Source: Yoonia rosea
GTDB taxonomy: Bacteria; Pseudomonadota; Alphaproteobacteria; Rhodobacterales; Rhodobacteraceae
DNA: 64,000 nt
Reading direction: 5' to 3'
NCBI RefSeq assembly: GCF_900156505.1
Contig: NZ_FTPR01000003.1
Location: 186,001 to 250,000, forward strand
A program made the position numbers and the translations under genes. The notes beneath the pieces are model-generated. The model was not told where the DNA came from and did not search any database. It was given only the letters and a program-made list of their open reading frames with translations. Position 1 is the first letter of the stretch. Every line of letters begins with the position of its first letter. This document shows, piece after piece, positions 28,074 to 38,300 of this stretch.

Positions 28074-28763
28074 TCAGCTTTCGGATGATTGAACGCTCCA
28101 TGATAAGGGCGGCGGCAGTCGGGACGGAGAAAAATCAATTCGAAACACTCTGCGTCCAGATTGTACTTTAGCTGGCTTGGAGGAATGCAGCGTTAGCATT
28201 TTAAGTATCAACACATCCCCACGTTCGGCCACGCATGTCTCAAGAGGGAACGTGTTTGCCACGTTTTCTGCATTGGCAGATGGAACAAATCCACTTGAAT
28301 GGCTTCCGAGAGCGATCTCCATCGCGCCATTGAGTTGATCATTAACGTCCAGATGAATGCGAACAAATAGCATCTCATCCAAGATGGACTGCGGCGGTTC
28401 GCAATGCCAAGTGCCTGATTTATTGGTCCAATTGTTGTATCCGGCAATCTCTGCTTTCTCGGCAACTGCAATGACTCTGTCTTGATGCCACGGGACGCCC
28501 CAGTTGGCGCTTTCGGATTTGTTGAAAGCCACAATCCGTACAGGCATAGCATCGGGAGAGAGACGTCGCACAGCACGCAGCACCGAACTTTCCTCTGAAA
28601 GAGCGGCATTCAACCACTTTGAGAGATCAAGCCTTTGCCCTGCTTTGGTGGATGCTGTGATCGCGTTGTCAAAGAGCGTTAGATCCTCTTCCGAAATCGC
28701 ATTTCTGAGCCAAACTCTTCCGCTACTTTCAAACTCACTAGCGAGTGATCGCGTCATGAACAA
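28074..28763 (-). CDS. Phytanoyl-CoA dioxygenase (PhyH) family protein
   Basis: This 229-residue protein has the non-haem iron motif of PhyH-type Fe(II)/2-oxoglutarate oxygenases: HxD in WHQDR (about residue 94) and a distal His in TLHSSKPA followed by an Arg in RRVFRIDFS for 2-oxoglutarate. The family hydroxylates small molecules, peptides or osmolytes; no neighbour reveals the substrate. The gene stands alone near the scarred edge of the accessory block. A second ATG two codons downstream could be the start. Confidence 0.82.
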   Translation of the reverse strand: MFMTRSLASEFESSGRVWLRNAISEEDLTLFDNAITASTKAGQRLDLSKWLNAALSEESSVLRAVRRLSPDAMPVRIVAFNKSESANWGVPWHQDRVIAVAEKAEIAGYNNWTNKSGTWHCEPPQSILDEMLFVRIHLDVNDQLNGAMEIALGSHSSGFVPSANAENVANTFPLETCVAERGDVLILKMLTLHSSKPAKVQSGRRVFRIDFSPSRLPPPLSWSVQSSES

Positions 28764-28843
28764 ATATTTCCTAATATGATCCGGTATGTAAGCGGCCTTC
28801 GGCTACGTCGCAGAAACATGGCGACTTTGCGCTAAAAGCCCGT

Positions 28844-29236
28844 TCACCCCGCCTTTAACGACCGCAAAAACAACCCGATCCCGCCAACCAGCAGCACCAG
28901 TATCACGATCAGATCAAACGCGCTCATGCGCTCCAGTTGCAGTGTCATATTGGCGATCACACCAAAAATCAGGGCGACCAGTGATGCGCCGGCAATCCCC
29001 CAGCCGAGCCAGTTCTTGGCGTTATAAAAAATCATCCCGACGCCGAACATAAACGGGATCAGCACCATGCCAGATGTGATCGACACGCCGCCGATCCCAA
29101 AGACCCGCGCGCCGAAGCCAAAGTTCGGTCGCACCACGATCCCGTTCAGCAGCAGATAGCCGCCGCCGACCATCATGATCAGCCCGATCAGAAAGCTGCC
29201 GGTTCCGCCATCAGATCCACCTGCGCCACGTGCCAT
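28844..29236 (-). CDS. Conserved membrane protein of unknown function
   Basis: A 130-residue protein with a glycine-rich N terminus (MARGAGGSDGGTG) and four hydrophobic segments (about 15-32, 45-68, 75-95, 104-124), so it is an integral inner-membrane protein. I recognise no family. It stands alone on the minus strand with a short gap to the FMN reductase gene. Confidence 0.65.
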   Translation of the reverse strand: MARGAGGSDGGTGSFLIGLIMMVGGGYLLLNGIVVRPNFGFGARVFGIGGVSITSGMVLIPFMFGVGMIFYNAKNWLGWGIAGASLVALIFGVIANMTLQLERMSAFDLIVILVLLVGGIGLFLRSLKAG

Positions 29237-29337
29237 CCAAGTCTCCAGTTTTTCACTCTTTGACAGAGTTTAAGGCCCGCCTGCGGCTTTTGCCAGATGC
29301 ATCAGTATACGCGCGGGGTATGTACGTCATCCTTCCG

Positions 29338-29868
29338 CTAGATACGGGCCTTGAGCGCATCCATCAATTCGGTCAGCAGCTTGATGTAGACCTCGCCGGT
29401 CAACTTGCCGTTCTCATCGAATTCCTTGCTGGAATTCGCGACCAGTACCTCCGGTCCCTGCAGGATATCAGGCCGGAACGCCATCATGGCCAGACGCAGG
29501 GAAAACTGTGCTCGTTCGCCCCCTGCACGGCCCGCCGCCGCAGACATAATCGCCACCGGCTTGCCGTCCCAAGGTGCGCCTTTCGTGCGGCTGACCCAGT
29601 CAAGCGCGTTCTTCAGGGATCCCGAAATTGCCTTGTTATATTCGGGTGTTGAGATGATGACAGCATCCGCCGCTGCTATCTGGTCGGACAGGGTTTGTAC
29701 TTTCGCAGGTACCCCTTCCGCCTCTTCCAGATCGCCGTTGTAAAGCGGGAAATCAATGTCGGCCAACGTGAATTCATCGGCGCCGAAAATCTCGGCTGCG
29801 TTGCGGATCAGAAGGGTGTTGGTCGATGCTTTGCGCAGTGAGCCGGAGATACCAAGAAGTTTGGTCAT
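29338..29868 (-). CDS. NADPH-dependent FMN reductase family protein
   Basis: This 176-residue flavodoxin-like reductase starts with the FMN phosphate-binding loop GISGSLRKAS (residues 5-14) and has the STPEYNKAISGSLKNALDW motif of the NADPH-dependent FMN/quinone reductase family. The start was put at the ATG just before TKLLG, since the upstream codons are not conserved in type. It probably reduces flavins, quinones or chromate-like compounds. It is divergent from the TPP enzyme gene. Confidence 0.88.
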   Translation of the reverse strand: MTKLLGISGSLRKASTNTLLIRNAAEIFGADEFTLADIDFPLYNGDLEEAEGVPAKVQTLSDQIAAADAVIISTPEYNKAISGSLKNALDWVSRTKGAPWDGKPVAIMSAAAGRAGGERAQFSLRLAMMAFRPDILQGPEVLVANSSKEFDENGKLTGEVYIKLLTELMDALKARI

Positions 29869-29983
29869 GATCGTTCCTTTTTGCATGTTTGAACAGATAT
29901 AGGGCAGCCTGCCGCCGTTGCCAGCACAAGGCTTGCAAGGCCGCAAAGACTGGCACATTGTGAGCGTGCAGAATAGGGAGCGA

Positions 29984-31639
29984 ATGATGGTCCGGCACGG
30001 CGGAAAAATACTGAGCGATCAACTGGTTAAACTCGGGGTGGCGCGCGTCTTTTCGGTGCCGGGCGAAAGCTTTCTCGCGGCCCTCGACGGCCTTTATGAC
30101 AGCGGTATTCCCAACATCGTCTGCCGTCAGGAAGGTGGTGCTGCCATGATGGCCGAGGCCTACGGCAAAATGACCGGCAAGCCCGGGGTTTGTTTTGTCA
30201 CCCGCGGGCCGGGGGCGACCAATGCCTCTGCTGGCATCCATATCGCGATGCAGGACAGCACGCCGATGGTGATGTTTGTAGGCCAGATCGACAATAGACA
30301 GACGGATCGTGAGACATTTCAAGAGGTTGATTATAAGGCTCTTTTTGGTGGTCTGGCGAAATGGGTCGCACAGGTGAACGACACCGACCGCCTGCCGGAA
30401 TATATCGGCCGCGCGTTTCGCGTAGCTCTGTCGGGCCGCCCCGGTCCTGTGGTGTTGGCCCTGCCGGAGAACATGCTCAGCGCCAGCGCCGATGTGCCGG
30501 ATCTACATATTCCCGCCGTGATCGCGAATCCGCTGCCTGATAGTACAGCCCAAACGATCCTGCATGCTTTGGCACAGGCCGAACGCCCGCTGGTCGTCGT
30601 TGGTGGCCCGCACTGGTCTGCACAGGCCCAAGCCGATTTGCAGGCCTTCGCCGAGCGCCAGAATATCCCGGTCGCAGCAGGCTTCCGGCGTCAGGATTAT
30701 ATGGATAACCATCACGCCAACTATGCGGGTGATCTGAACGTCGGTATCAATCCGAAACTTGCACAGCGTGTGCGCGATGCGGATACGCTGATCCTGCTTG
30801 GAACGCGGTTTGGCGATATTGAAACGCAAGGCTACACGCTGGTTGATCCTGCCAAGCCTGCCAAGCGGATCGTGCATGTTCATGCAGACGCGGATGAACT
30901 GGGGCGGGTTTACACCCCTGACATTGCAATCAACGCCACTGCGCCTGCGGTGCTGCGCCAGTTGGCAAATGCCGAACATGCGGGCGATTGGTCGAGCTGG
31001 AGCAGCGCTGCGCGGGCTGACTATGACCACTGGCTGACCCCGCAGGAAAGCCCCGGCGCGCTGAAGCAAGAGGCGGTGATCAAATGGTTGTCCGAGCATC
31101 TAGCCGATGATGCGATCATTACAAACGGGGCAGGGAACTATGCCGCTTGGCTGCATCGTTACTTCGTTTACAAGCAATACGGCACACAGCTTGCCCCGAC
31201 CTCTGGGTCGATGGGGTACGGGTTTCCGGCGGCGATTTCTGCGTCTTTGGCACATCCGGATCGCACTGTCGTTTGCCTTGCGGGGGACGGCTGTTTCCAG
31301 ATGACCTGCAACGAGATGTCGACCGCTGTTCAGCATGGCGCAAAGCCGATTGTCGTGGTGATGAATAACGGCCGCTATGGCACGATCCGCATGCATCAGG
31401 AAAAGACCTATCCGGGGCGTGTGTCAGGAACTGCACTTGCCAACCCTGATTTTGCCGCACTCGCGCGCGCCTATGGCGGGCACGGTGAGAAGGTCACGCG
31501 GTCCGAGGATTTTGCCGCAGCCTTTGCGCGCGCCCAAGCCGCAGGTACCGTGGCTATCATTGAGTGTCAGGTCGATGAGGAGGCGCTGACAACGGGTTCT
31601 ACGCTGAGCGCTGTCAGGAAGGCTGCGCAGAAGGTCTAG
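29984..31639 (+). CDS. Thiamine pyrophosphate-dependent enzyme (acetolactate synthase-like)
   Basis: A 551-residue enzyme with the three domains of the ALS/benzoylformate decarboxylase group: an N-terminal TPP-binding domain with the catalytic Glu (SVPGESFLAALDGL), a central domain, and a C-terminal domain with the TPP motif GDGCFQMTCNEM...NNGRYG. An AGGGAG site precedes the chosen start. There is no partner small subunit or pathway gene nearby, so it may be an oxo-acid decarboxylase or acetolactate-synthase-like enzyme of unknown substrate. Its end overlaps convergent bluB by 4 nt. Confidence 0.85.
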   Translation: MMVRHGGKILSDQLVKLGVARVFSVPGESFLAALDGLYDSGIPNIVCRQEGGAAMMAEAYGKMTGKPGVCFVTRGPGATNASAGIHIAMQDSTPMVMFVGQIDNRQTDRETFQEVDYKALFGGLAKWVAQVNDTDRLPEYIGRAFRVALSGRPGPVVLALPENMLSASADVPDLHIPAVIANPLPDSTAQTILHALAQAERPLVVVGGPHWSAQAQADLQAFAERQNIPVAAGFRRQDYMDNHHANYAGDLNVGINPKLAQRVRDADTLILLGTRFGDIETQGYTLVDPAKPAKRIVHVHADADELGRVYTPDIAINATAPAVLRQLANAEHAGDWSSWSSAARADYDHWLTPQESPGALKQEAVIKWLSEHLADDAIITNGAGNYAAWLHRYFVYKQYGTQLAPTSGSMGYGFPAAISASLAHPDRTVVCLAGDGCFQMTCNEMSTAVQHGAKPIVVVMNNGRYGTIRMHQEKTYPGRVSGTALANPDFAALARAYGGHGEKVTRSEDFAAAFARAQAAGTVAIIECQVDEEALTTGSTLSAVRKAAQKV

Positions 31640-32259
31640 ATATCCTGCCAGATGGTTTCTGCGTTGGTTTGCCACGCGTTGCGATGCAACAGCGGTGTGT
31701 CATCGTCCGAGGCGGCTTTCCCGAGGCAAAGATAGGCCGTCAGATCCCAGTTGTCGGGCGCATGCAGGCTATGCGCCACAGCCTGCGGATCAAGGATTGA
31801 AACCCAGCCGACGCCAAGGTTTTCTGCGCGGGCAGCAAGCCAAAGGGTGTGGATGGCGGCGACGGTCGAATAGCTGAGCATTTCCGGCATTGTCTGGCGC
31901 CCCAGACCGTGCCCTGCATCAGGGTCTGTTTCGGTAAAGATGGCAAGATGGACCGGCGCTTCGCGGAGCCCTGCGAGTTTGAGCCGGTTATAGGCGGCCC
32001 GCTGATCGTCCTTGTAGGCTGCGGCGGCCTGTGCATTCGCGGTCTCGAAATTGCGGATCACGTCCGCGCGCAAATCGGGTGATTTCACGTGGAGTACCCG
32101 CCAAGGCCGCGCATTTCCGACCGAAGGCGCAAAATCCATCGCCTTGCGCAAGCGCTCCAGCACCTCTTGCGGGACCGGATCGGATAGAAAGTGCCTGACA
32201 TCACGCCGCCACAGCAGGATATCCTGCAAGGCGTCCCGATGGGCCTGCGTCAGCTCCAT
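31636..32259 (-). CDS. bluB: 5,6-dimethylbenzimidazole synthase
   Basis: This 207-residue flavin-destroying enzyme of the nitroreductase fold splits FMNH2 with oxygen to make 5,6-dimethylbenzimidazole, the lower ligand of cobalamin. Family marks are RRDVRHF near the N terminus, FAPSVGNARPWR, and the GVGWVSIL segment. It directly follows two Lin0512-type genes (no gap to the nearer one), and cobO is close upstream, which supports the cobalamin role. Confidence 0.92.
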   Translation of the reverse strand: MELTQAHRDALQDILLWRRDVRHFLSDPVPQEVLERLRKAMDFAPSVGNARPWRVLHVKSPDLRADVIRNFETANAQAAAAYKDDQRAAYNRLKLAGLREAPVHLAIFTETDPDAGHGLGRQTMPEMLSYSTVAAIHTLWLAARAENLGVGWVSILDPQAVAHSLHAPDNWDLTAYLCLGKAASDDDTPLLHRNAWQTNAETIWQDI

Positions 32260-32619
32260 CTAGGCTTGTACCCATTTGCCCGCTTGAGACGGTAAAAAGG
32301 CCTCGACCGCCGCTGTGGCGATAACGGCGGTGTCCCCTGTTTCGGGGTTGGGTATGTTCAGCCCGCCTTTGACAACGCTGACATGTGCACGTCCACGCGG
32401 CAGGCCGGATGTCAGGGCCTCTGGGTCGATTTTGTCAGGCTCTTGCACAGCAACGGTGACCTGCACCCGCATGTCGTTGTGGGACAGCTTGATGCTGTCG
32501 AAAATGGGCAGGGTGGAATGACGTATGGCATCTTCGATCGCACGGGCAGCGGCCTTTTGATAGTCCATCCCGTGCAGGTCGTTGCCCATGCCCATTTCGA
32601 TGATGATGCGCTGCTCCAT
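32260..32619 (-). CDS. Lin0512 family protein, copy 1
   Basis: A 119-residue protein of the Lin0512 family (conserved, function unknown). Typical features are the IIEMGMGNDLHGMDYQKAAARA opening motif (shortened here to the segment MGMGNDLHG), a VQVTVAVQEPDKID strand and the VKGGL loop. It begins on the last base of the preceding paralogue's stop codon (TAATG) and ends one base before bluB. The layout suggests two related subunits made in equal amounts for one complex. Confidence 0.75.
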   Translation of the reverse strand: MEQRIIIEMGMGNDLHGMDYQKAAARAIEDAIRHSTLPIFDSIKLSHNDMRVQVTVAVQEPDKIDPEALTSGLPRGRAHVSVVKGGLNIPNPETGDTAVIATAAVEAFLPSQAGKWVQA

Positions 32620-32963
32620 TAGGTCCGCTCCATTTCGAATGAGACATTGATGGCGACATTGGCAATGACCGTCGGCTTGCCGTCTGGACGGGGGACATCA
32701 AGGCCACCGTGGTGGACGGTGATCGTGGGCTGGCCGTAGGGGAAGATGTCCAGCAGGCTTGCGGTGTCAACTTGATCGGGTTCTTGCACGCCAATCTCTA
32801 CATCGATGAGCATCGCTTCTTTGGGAAACCCAAAAAGCTCGGCCATGTTGATCGAGTTGTGCCACAGCGCGTCCTGCAGTCCACGGCGCGCAGCTTGGGT
32901 ATAGTCTTGGCGGCGCAGGCTGGTGCCCATGCCGAATTCAGTCAGGACGCGATGTTTGGGCAT
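32619..32963 (-). CDS. Lin0512 family protein, copy 2
   Basis: This 114-residue protein is a paralogue of the next gene: TEFGMGTSLRRQDYTQAARR and VEIGVQEPDQVD line up with MGMGNDLHGMDYQKAAAR and VAVQEPDKID. The start is at the ATG with GGAG upstream; the frame is open 20 codons further. Both copies share a charged, GMG-containing start and a central VQEPD motif. No reaction is known for the family; the position beside bluB and cobO points to cofactor metabolism. Confidence 0.72.
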   Translation of the reverse strand: MPKHRVLTEFGMGTSLRRQDYTQAARRGLQDALWHNSINMAELFGFPKEAMLIDVEIGVQEPDQVDTASLLDIFPYGQPTITVHHGGLDVPRPDGKPTVIANVAINVSFEMERT

Positions 32964-33015
32964 GAAGTACTCCGGCAATGATCGTGGTTGAGGTGGGCGG
33001 GTCGCAGCGGTGCCA

Positions 33016-33681
33016 TCATTCACCTGCGGCGCGTTGGAAACTGCGGTTTTTGCGATCCCATATCAAACCGGTCCGCTTGGCCAATATCTTGAAGCTGTCA
33101 TGAAGCCCCAATGCGTTTGCCCAGCGCCCTATCGACCGGACGGGCAGAGCGTGCACGTCACCGAACCCGTCGACCAACACACATTCATATCCCGCCTCGC
33201 GATAGCCGAAGACAAGGTTATGAGGTTTAAGATCACCGGCGCGGATGCCGAGTGCAAAGCACTGGGCCACAAGCGTATTGAAAAGACGAAGCTCTTCTTC
33301 TTCGAACCGGCCTTGCTGTAGCAACGTCTTCATAGTCTCACCCACCTCGCCTTGTGCGCCTGAGACGCGCTCTGCGACGCAGGCCAAACCGCGGTTTGTC
33401 GGTGCCAGGCCATAGAGATGGGTAATCGGCAGGCGTATTTGTGGTTCAGGGTAGCGCAAACGGATGCGCAGGTATTCATCGTACTCTTTGCGGATCAGGC
33501 GCAGGCGGGCATCGGGCAAGAGCCAGGTCGAGATGTCGCGGAACGTAAACCGCATAGGTTGGTTTGTGATGTCACGCAGCACTTTGAGAAGTTTCGTGGG
33601 ATCGGAAGGATGCTGATAGACATCACGCTCACCGCCACTTGCGATGTAGTCGCTATCGCTCAGTTTGATTACATGATGCAT
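33016..33681 (-). CDS. YrbL-like (PhoP regulatory network) protein, kinase-like fold
   Basis: A 221-residue protein of the YrbL family, which has a protein-kinase-like fold. Visible marks are GGERDVYQHP (a glycine-rich loop), the Lys in LLKVL, and the catalytic-loop-like RAGDLKPHNLVFG followed by a DGFGDV segment in place of DFG. Substrate and true kinase activity are unknown. It sits between cobO and the Lin0512 pair on the same strand. Confidence 0.75.
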   Translation of the reverse strand: MHHVIKLSDSDYIASGGERDVYQHPSDPTKLLKVLRDITNQPMRFTFRDISTWLLPDARLRLIRKEYDEYLRIRLRYPEPQIRLPITHLYGLAPTNRGLACVAERVSGAQGEVGETMKTLLQQGRFEEEELRLFNTLVAQCFALGIRAGDLKPHNLVFGYREAGYECVLVDGFGDVHALPVRSIGRWANALGLHDSFKILAKRTGLIWDRKNRSFQRAAGE

Positions 33682-33710
33682 CTGACAGCCTCCGGCACTG
33701 AATGCCCGCC

Positions 33711-34334
33711 TTAGTATTCCACGCCGATCTGCGCTTTGATCCCCGCGCGGAACGGATGTTTGACCAGTTCCATTTCGGTTACCAGATCAGCCAGTTCAAT
33801 CAGGTCTTCGTGGGCGTTGCGACCGGTCAGGACAACATGGGTCATTTCCGGTTTGTGGTCGCGCAGGAAGGCGACAACCTCGGCGGCGCTGACGTAATCA
33901 TATCGGATCGCGATATTGATCTCGTCCAGCAGGACCATGTGGTTGGTTTCATCCAGGATCAGTTCTTTGGCCTTGGCCCATGCCGCCTGCGCCATTTCGG
34001 TGTCGCGGGATTTGTCCTGCGTTTCCCAAGTGAAGCCTTCGCCCATGGTATGGAAGGCGCAGGTATCGCTGAATTTGCCAAGGATCAGGTCACGTTCGCC
34101 GGTCGACATGCCGCCCTTGATGAACTGGACCACTGCGCATTTCATGTCGTGTGCGATGCAGCGGAAGATCATGCCGAAGGCGGCCGAGGATTTGCCTTTG
34201 CCTTTGCCGGTATGGACGATGACAAGACCTTTTTTATCCGTCTTGGTGGCCATGATCTTATCGCGCGCGGCCTTTTTCTTGGCCATTTTCATCGCGTGGC
34301 GTTCGTCGCCTTGCGGCGTGGTGTCATCAGTCAT
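33711..34334 (-). CDS. cobO: Cob(I)yrinic acid a,c-diamide adenosyltransferase
   Basis: This 207-residue CobO/CobA-type enzyme transfers the 5'-deoxyadenosyl group from ATP to cobalt(I) of the corrin. The P-loop GKGKGKSSAAFGM is near residue 43, followed by the FIKGG and LLDEINIA motifs. Such enzymes act after cobalt insertion in the aerobic branch. It leads a minus-strand group (cobO, yrbL-like, two Lin0512 genes, bluB) with short gaps. Confidence 0.93.
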   Translation of the reverse strand: MTDDTTPQGDERHAMKMAKKKAARDKIMATKTDKKGLVIVHTGKGKGKSSAAFGMIFRCIAHDMKCAVVQFIKGGMSTGERDLILGKFSDTCAFHTMGEGFTWETQDKSRDTEMAQAAWAKAKELILDETNHMVLLDEINIAIRYDYVSAAEVVAFLRDHKPEMTHVVLTGRNAHEDLIELADLVTEMELVKHPFRAGIKAQIGVEY

Positions 34335-34414
34335 GAAAAGCCCCTTTTCGTTACTGTAAACGTTTCATTAATCATGATTGGGCACAACTGTATTGAGAGA
34401 AGGATGCCGATGAA

Positions 34415-34711
34415 ATGAAGAATTTGAGCGTTGCTTTTGTACTGTGCCTTGCGGGATGTGATACCGCATCGCTCGGCTTCATGGGTGTTGAAGCGGAAAC
34501 CGTCACGGTTGAGGGCAGTACTTTTGATGTCCGGCGCAAGGACAACGAGGTCGAGCTATTGCGCACGAACACTGAATTCGTGCCAACGCTTCGGTCGATC
34601 ATCCCGCGTGCAGGGCGGGCGGTGACCGAAGTGACCGGCTGCACCCCCGTTGATGGCACGTGGAGCGGGGATGCAGCGATGATGCGTGTTGCGATTGCTT
34701 GCGCGGATTAA
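34415..34711 (+). CDS. Small putative lipoprotein
   Basis: A 98-residue protein with a short signal peptide and the lipobox LAGC (Cys15), so it is likely lipid-anchored. A second cysteine pair (Cys76, Cys96) could form a disulfide. No family recognised. Its stop overlaps the stop of the convergent lipoprotein gene by 4 nt. Confidence 0.6.
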   Translation: MKNLSVAFVLCLAGCDTASLGFMGVEAETVTVEGSTFDVRRKDNEVELLRTNTEFVPTLRSIIPRAGRAVTEVTGCTPVDGTWSGDAAMMRVAIACAD

Positions 34712-35247
34712 CGCAGCTGGACGGTGATCGGGTTGTAGCCGAAATCGTCGGTATCGTTGTTCCGGCGGGCCTCGTTGACCGCGCCGATGACAATCGCACC
34801 AAGGAGGCCAGTTCCAGCGGCGCTGGCGTTACGTTCTTGGGCTGTCTTGTTCACAACGTTCACAGTTGTTGAACCGGAAATGCTCCCGCTTTCGCAACGT
34901 ACAAACAAAGCTGGGGAATTCGGTCCGTAGTCAGGGACCAAGACATTCGCAGGTGTCTGGAACGCAGCGGAGTAAACACCGGAGTCGAGAATGCAATTCA
35001 CACCAATCATTTCTGAGCGCGCGCCCCCGTCAACGGCGCCCCAAGTACGAATCTGGACAATTTCTTGGCCACGGAACTGCGGAACCTGTGCGCCGCGACT
35101 GCGGGGGCCTGCATAGACGTCGAGGCCGGATGCGTTTGCTGCGACTTTCGGTGTCACGGGGATGGGTGGCTGGGTGATTTCTGCCTGGCTGCATGCAATT
35201 GTTGTCAAAGCAATAAAGACTGCTGCGCCCATTTTCTTAGCGAACAT
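34708..35247 (-). CDS. Putative lipoprotein of unknown function
   Basis: This 179-residue protein has a signal peptide ending in TIACS (lipobox-like; Cys19), then a Pro-rich linker, a region with two cysteines (VNCILDSG and FVRCESG) and a hydrophobic glycine-rich segment (GTGLLGAIVIGAV). The pattern suggests an outer-membrane or periplasmic lipoprotein. It is convergent with the other small lipoprotein gene and lies downstream of cobN on the same strand, but a 112-bp gap separates them. Confidence 0.6.
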   Translation of the reverse strand: MFAKKMGAAVFIALTTIACSQAEITQPPIPVTPKVAANASGLDVYAGPRSRGAQVPQFRGQEIVQIRTWGAVDGGARSEMIGVNCILDSGVYSAAFQTPANVLVPDYGPNSPALFVRCESGSISGSTTVNVVNKTAQERNASAAGTGLLGAIVIGAVNEARRNNDTDDFGYNPITVQLR

Positions 35248-35359
35248 AAAATTTCCTAGGTCTGAGTTGTGGATGTTGTTGCAGTTGAATGAATAGTCAT
35301 CAATTCAATCGAAGGAAAACTCATGACCACAACAAGTTAACATTGTGGCATCTGCGTTG

Positions 35360-38300
35360 TTACAAAAGCCCTGCAATCCGCGCACGGGCAGAGTTGGATT
35401 TGGGCTGCCAGAGGTTGCGGTCGATGGCCTCTTGAAGGCGTTGCGCGATTTCCTTGAGTGCGGGTGCGTTGGCATCGGCGATGAAATCGCGGGTGGCTTC
35501 GTCTTTGATGAAGGCCTCTTCGACCAGATCGAAATGGTGGTTGCGCACCGCACCTGTCGTGGCGGCAAAGGCGAAAAGGTAATCGACGGTTGCCGCGATT
35601 TCGAACGCGCCTTTATAGCCGTGCCGTTTCACACCATCGATCCATTTGGGGTTCACCACGCGGCTGCGCACGACCCGCCCGATTTCATCCTCCAGCGTGC
35701 GGATCACGGGCCGTTCGGGGCGCGAGTGGTCGTTGTGGTAGATCGGGCGGTCCTGCCCTTGCAGCGTGCTGATCGCGGCGGCGGCCCCGCCTTCGAACTG
35801 GTAATAATCATCACTGTCGAGAATGTCGTGTTCGCGGTTGTCTTGGTTCTGCACAACTGCTTCGACTTGTGTCAGCCGCGCCTCGAAGGCTTTTCGGTCC
35901 TTGCGGCCCTCAGCGCCCTTGCCGTAAGCGTAGCTGCCCCATTCCAGATAGGCCTCTGCAAAGTCTGATTTATCCGCCCAGATGCGTTCATCGATGAGCG
36001 CCTGTAGCCCTGCACCATAAGCGCCGGGTTTTGATCCGAAGACGCGGGTCTGGTCTTCGCCCGCTTGTGCGCGCGCAGCAGCAGGGTTCAGATCATTAGT
36101 TTCGTCCATGGCCTGCACCGCACGCGCGGCGCTATCGACCAGCGCGATCAGTTGCGGGAATGCGTCGCGAAAGAAGCCGGAGATACGCAATGTCACATCC
36201 ACGCGGGGCCGGCCCAAGACGGATTGGGGCAGCACTTCAAACCCCGTGACGCGACGGTTGGCACTGTCCCATGTGGGTTTGACCCCCATCAGCGCCAGCG
36301 CTTGAGCGATATCATCGCCACCTGTGCGCATATTCGCGGTGCCCCATGCGGTGACCAGCAGGCTGCGGGGCCAGTCGCCATGGTCTTGCAGGTGTTTTTC
36401 AATCAGCAGGTTCGCCGATTTCCATCCCAAGGCCCAAGCGGTCGGGGTCGGCACGGCGCGGCTGTCGACAGAGTAGAAGTTGCGCCCGGTGGGGAGCACA
36501 TCCAAGCGCCCCCGTGTTGGCGCACCGGAAGGACCCGGAGCGATGAATTGCCCGTCGAGTGCGCGCAGCAAGGCAGTGCCTTCGGCGGCGCCGCAGGCCT
36601 GGACTGTCGGCAGGATATGGGTGTGGATTTCGTTCAGTACCGCCGCGCTCATCGGCCCTGGTGGGCGCTCTTCGCGGGAGACGAGGCGTTGGGACAGGTT
36701 CTCGAGTTTTTCGACTGTATCGCCGTTTGTGCGCCACGTGGTGCGATCCGCCAGCGTGACTGGTTTTTGCGGCGGTGCATCTGCCATATCGCAGTCGAGC
36801 GGGTCGATTCCGAGTGCGAGATCGGCAGCAAGTGCGCGCAATAGTGACGCGTCTTTACCTTTGCCATCACCGCGCGGCAAGCGTGCCAAGGCAATCGCAA
36901 GATCGCGTTCCTGCTGGCCCGTCGGGGATTGCCCGAAAATATGCAGCCCGTCGCGGATTTGCGCTTCTTTGAGGTCGCAGAGATAGGCGTCGAGCTTGCC
37001 CAGATCGCCGTCTTGATCACCGGTAAAACCCGCGTCTTTGGCAAGGCCGGTCACATCAGAAAGTGACAGGATTTCGCGGCGGAGGTGGTCGATCCGTCGC
37101 GGGTCGACGCCCGCCGCCTCATAATATTCGTCGACGAGCGCTTCGAGATCGCGCAGGGGTCCGTAGCTTTCGGCGCGTGTCAGGGGCGGGGTCAGATGGT
37201 CGATGATGACGGCGGAGGTGCGCCGTTTGGCTTGGGTGCCTTCGCCGGGGTCGTTGACGATGAAAGGATAGATGTGGGGTGTCGGGCCAAAAACCGCCTC
37301 GGGCCAGCAGGTTTCAGACAGTGCCACGGCTTTGCCCGGGAGCCATTCAAGATTGCCGTGTTTGCCCATATGCACGATGGCATCCGCGCCCCAATGGTGG
37401 CGCAGCCAGAAATAGAAGGCGAGGTAGTTGTGCGGCGGGACCAGATCGGGCGAATGGTAGGTGTCGGAAGGGTCAATGTTATAGCCGCGTGCGGGCTGCA
37501 GCCCGACGACAGCATTGCCGAAACGGTGGATGCTGAGGGCGAAACCTGTTTTTGCGGCGCCAGTTGGAGCCTCCGGCGGGAGTATTTCGGGCAAGATGAT
37601 AAAGGGGTCATCTTCGGGTTTGCCCCAGCGTGCAGTGATCTCTTCTTTGATGTCCCATGGCAGGGCGTCAAAATAGGTGCGGTAGGTGTCCAAAGGCAGG
37701 AATTCGCCACCCTCTTTGTCAGCCCGATCTGTCAGCCAGTTTGTGGGGCCCGCCATGATTTGCGCCATGAGTGCTGCACTGTCGGTGGGCGGCGTGACAG
37801 TGTGTCCCTTGTCTTTCATCAAGTTCAGCACGTGAACTGTGGCCGCAGGCGTGTCGAGGCCAACACCATTGGCGAGCCGGCCGTCTTTGTTGGGATAGTT
37901 TGCGAGGACCAGTGCCGTTTTTTTTGTCGGAGCGGGGGTGCGGCGCAGGCGGGCCCAGTTTTTGGCCAGTTGCGTGACGAAATCAATCCGGTCGCCGCGC
38001 GCTTGATAGGTGGCGATTGGGCATTCGGTGGCCTCATCAAAAAACGCCTCGCCTTTGAAGCTGACAGCACGGGACAGGATGCGGCCGTCAACCTCGGGCA
38101 AGGCGACATTCATTGCGATGTCGCGGGCGGTGAGACCATGGAGACCTTCGCTCCAAGTCGCTTCGGCAGCGCCGGAGAGGACGACCTGAAAGATGGGGGC
38201 GTTATTGCTGAGGAGCGGGTTTTCGGGGCTGTCGTCACCATCATGCGGGCTGCCCACGGCAAAGGCGGTACAGTTGAGGATCACATCTGGCGGGGCTGCG

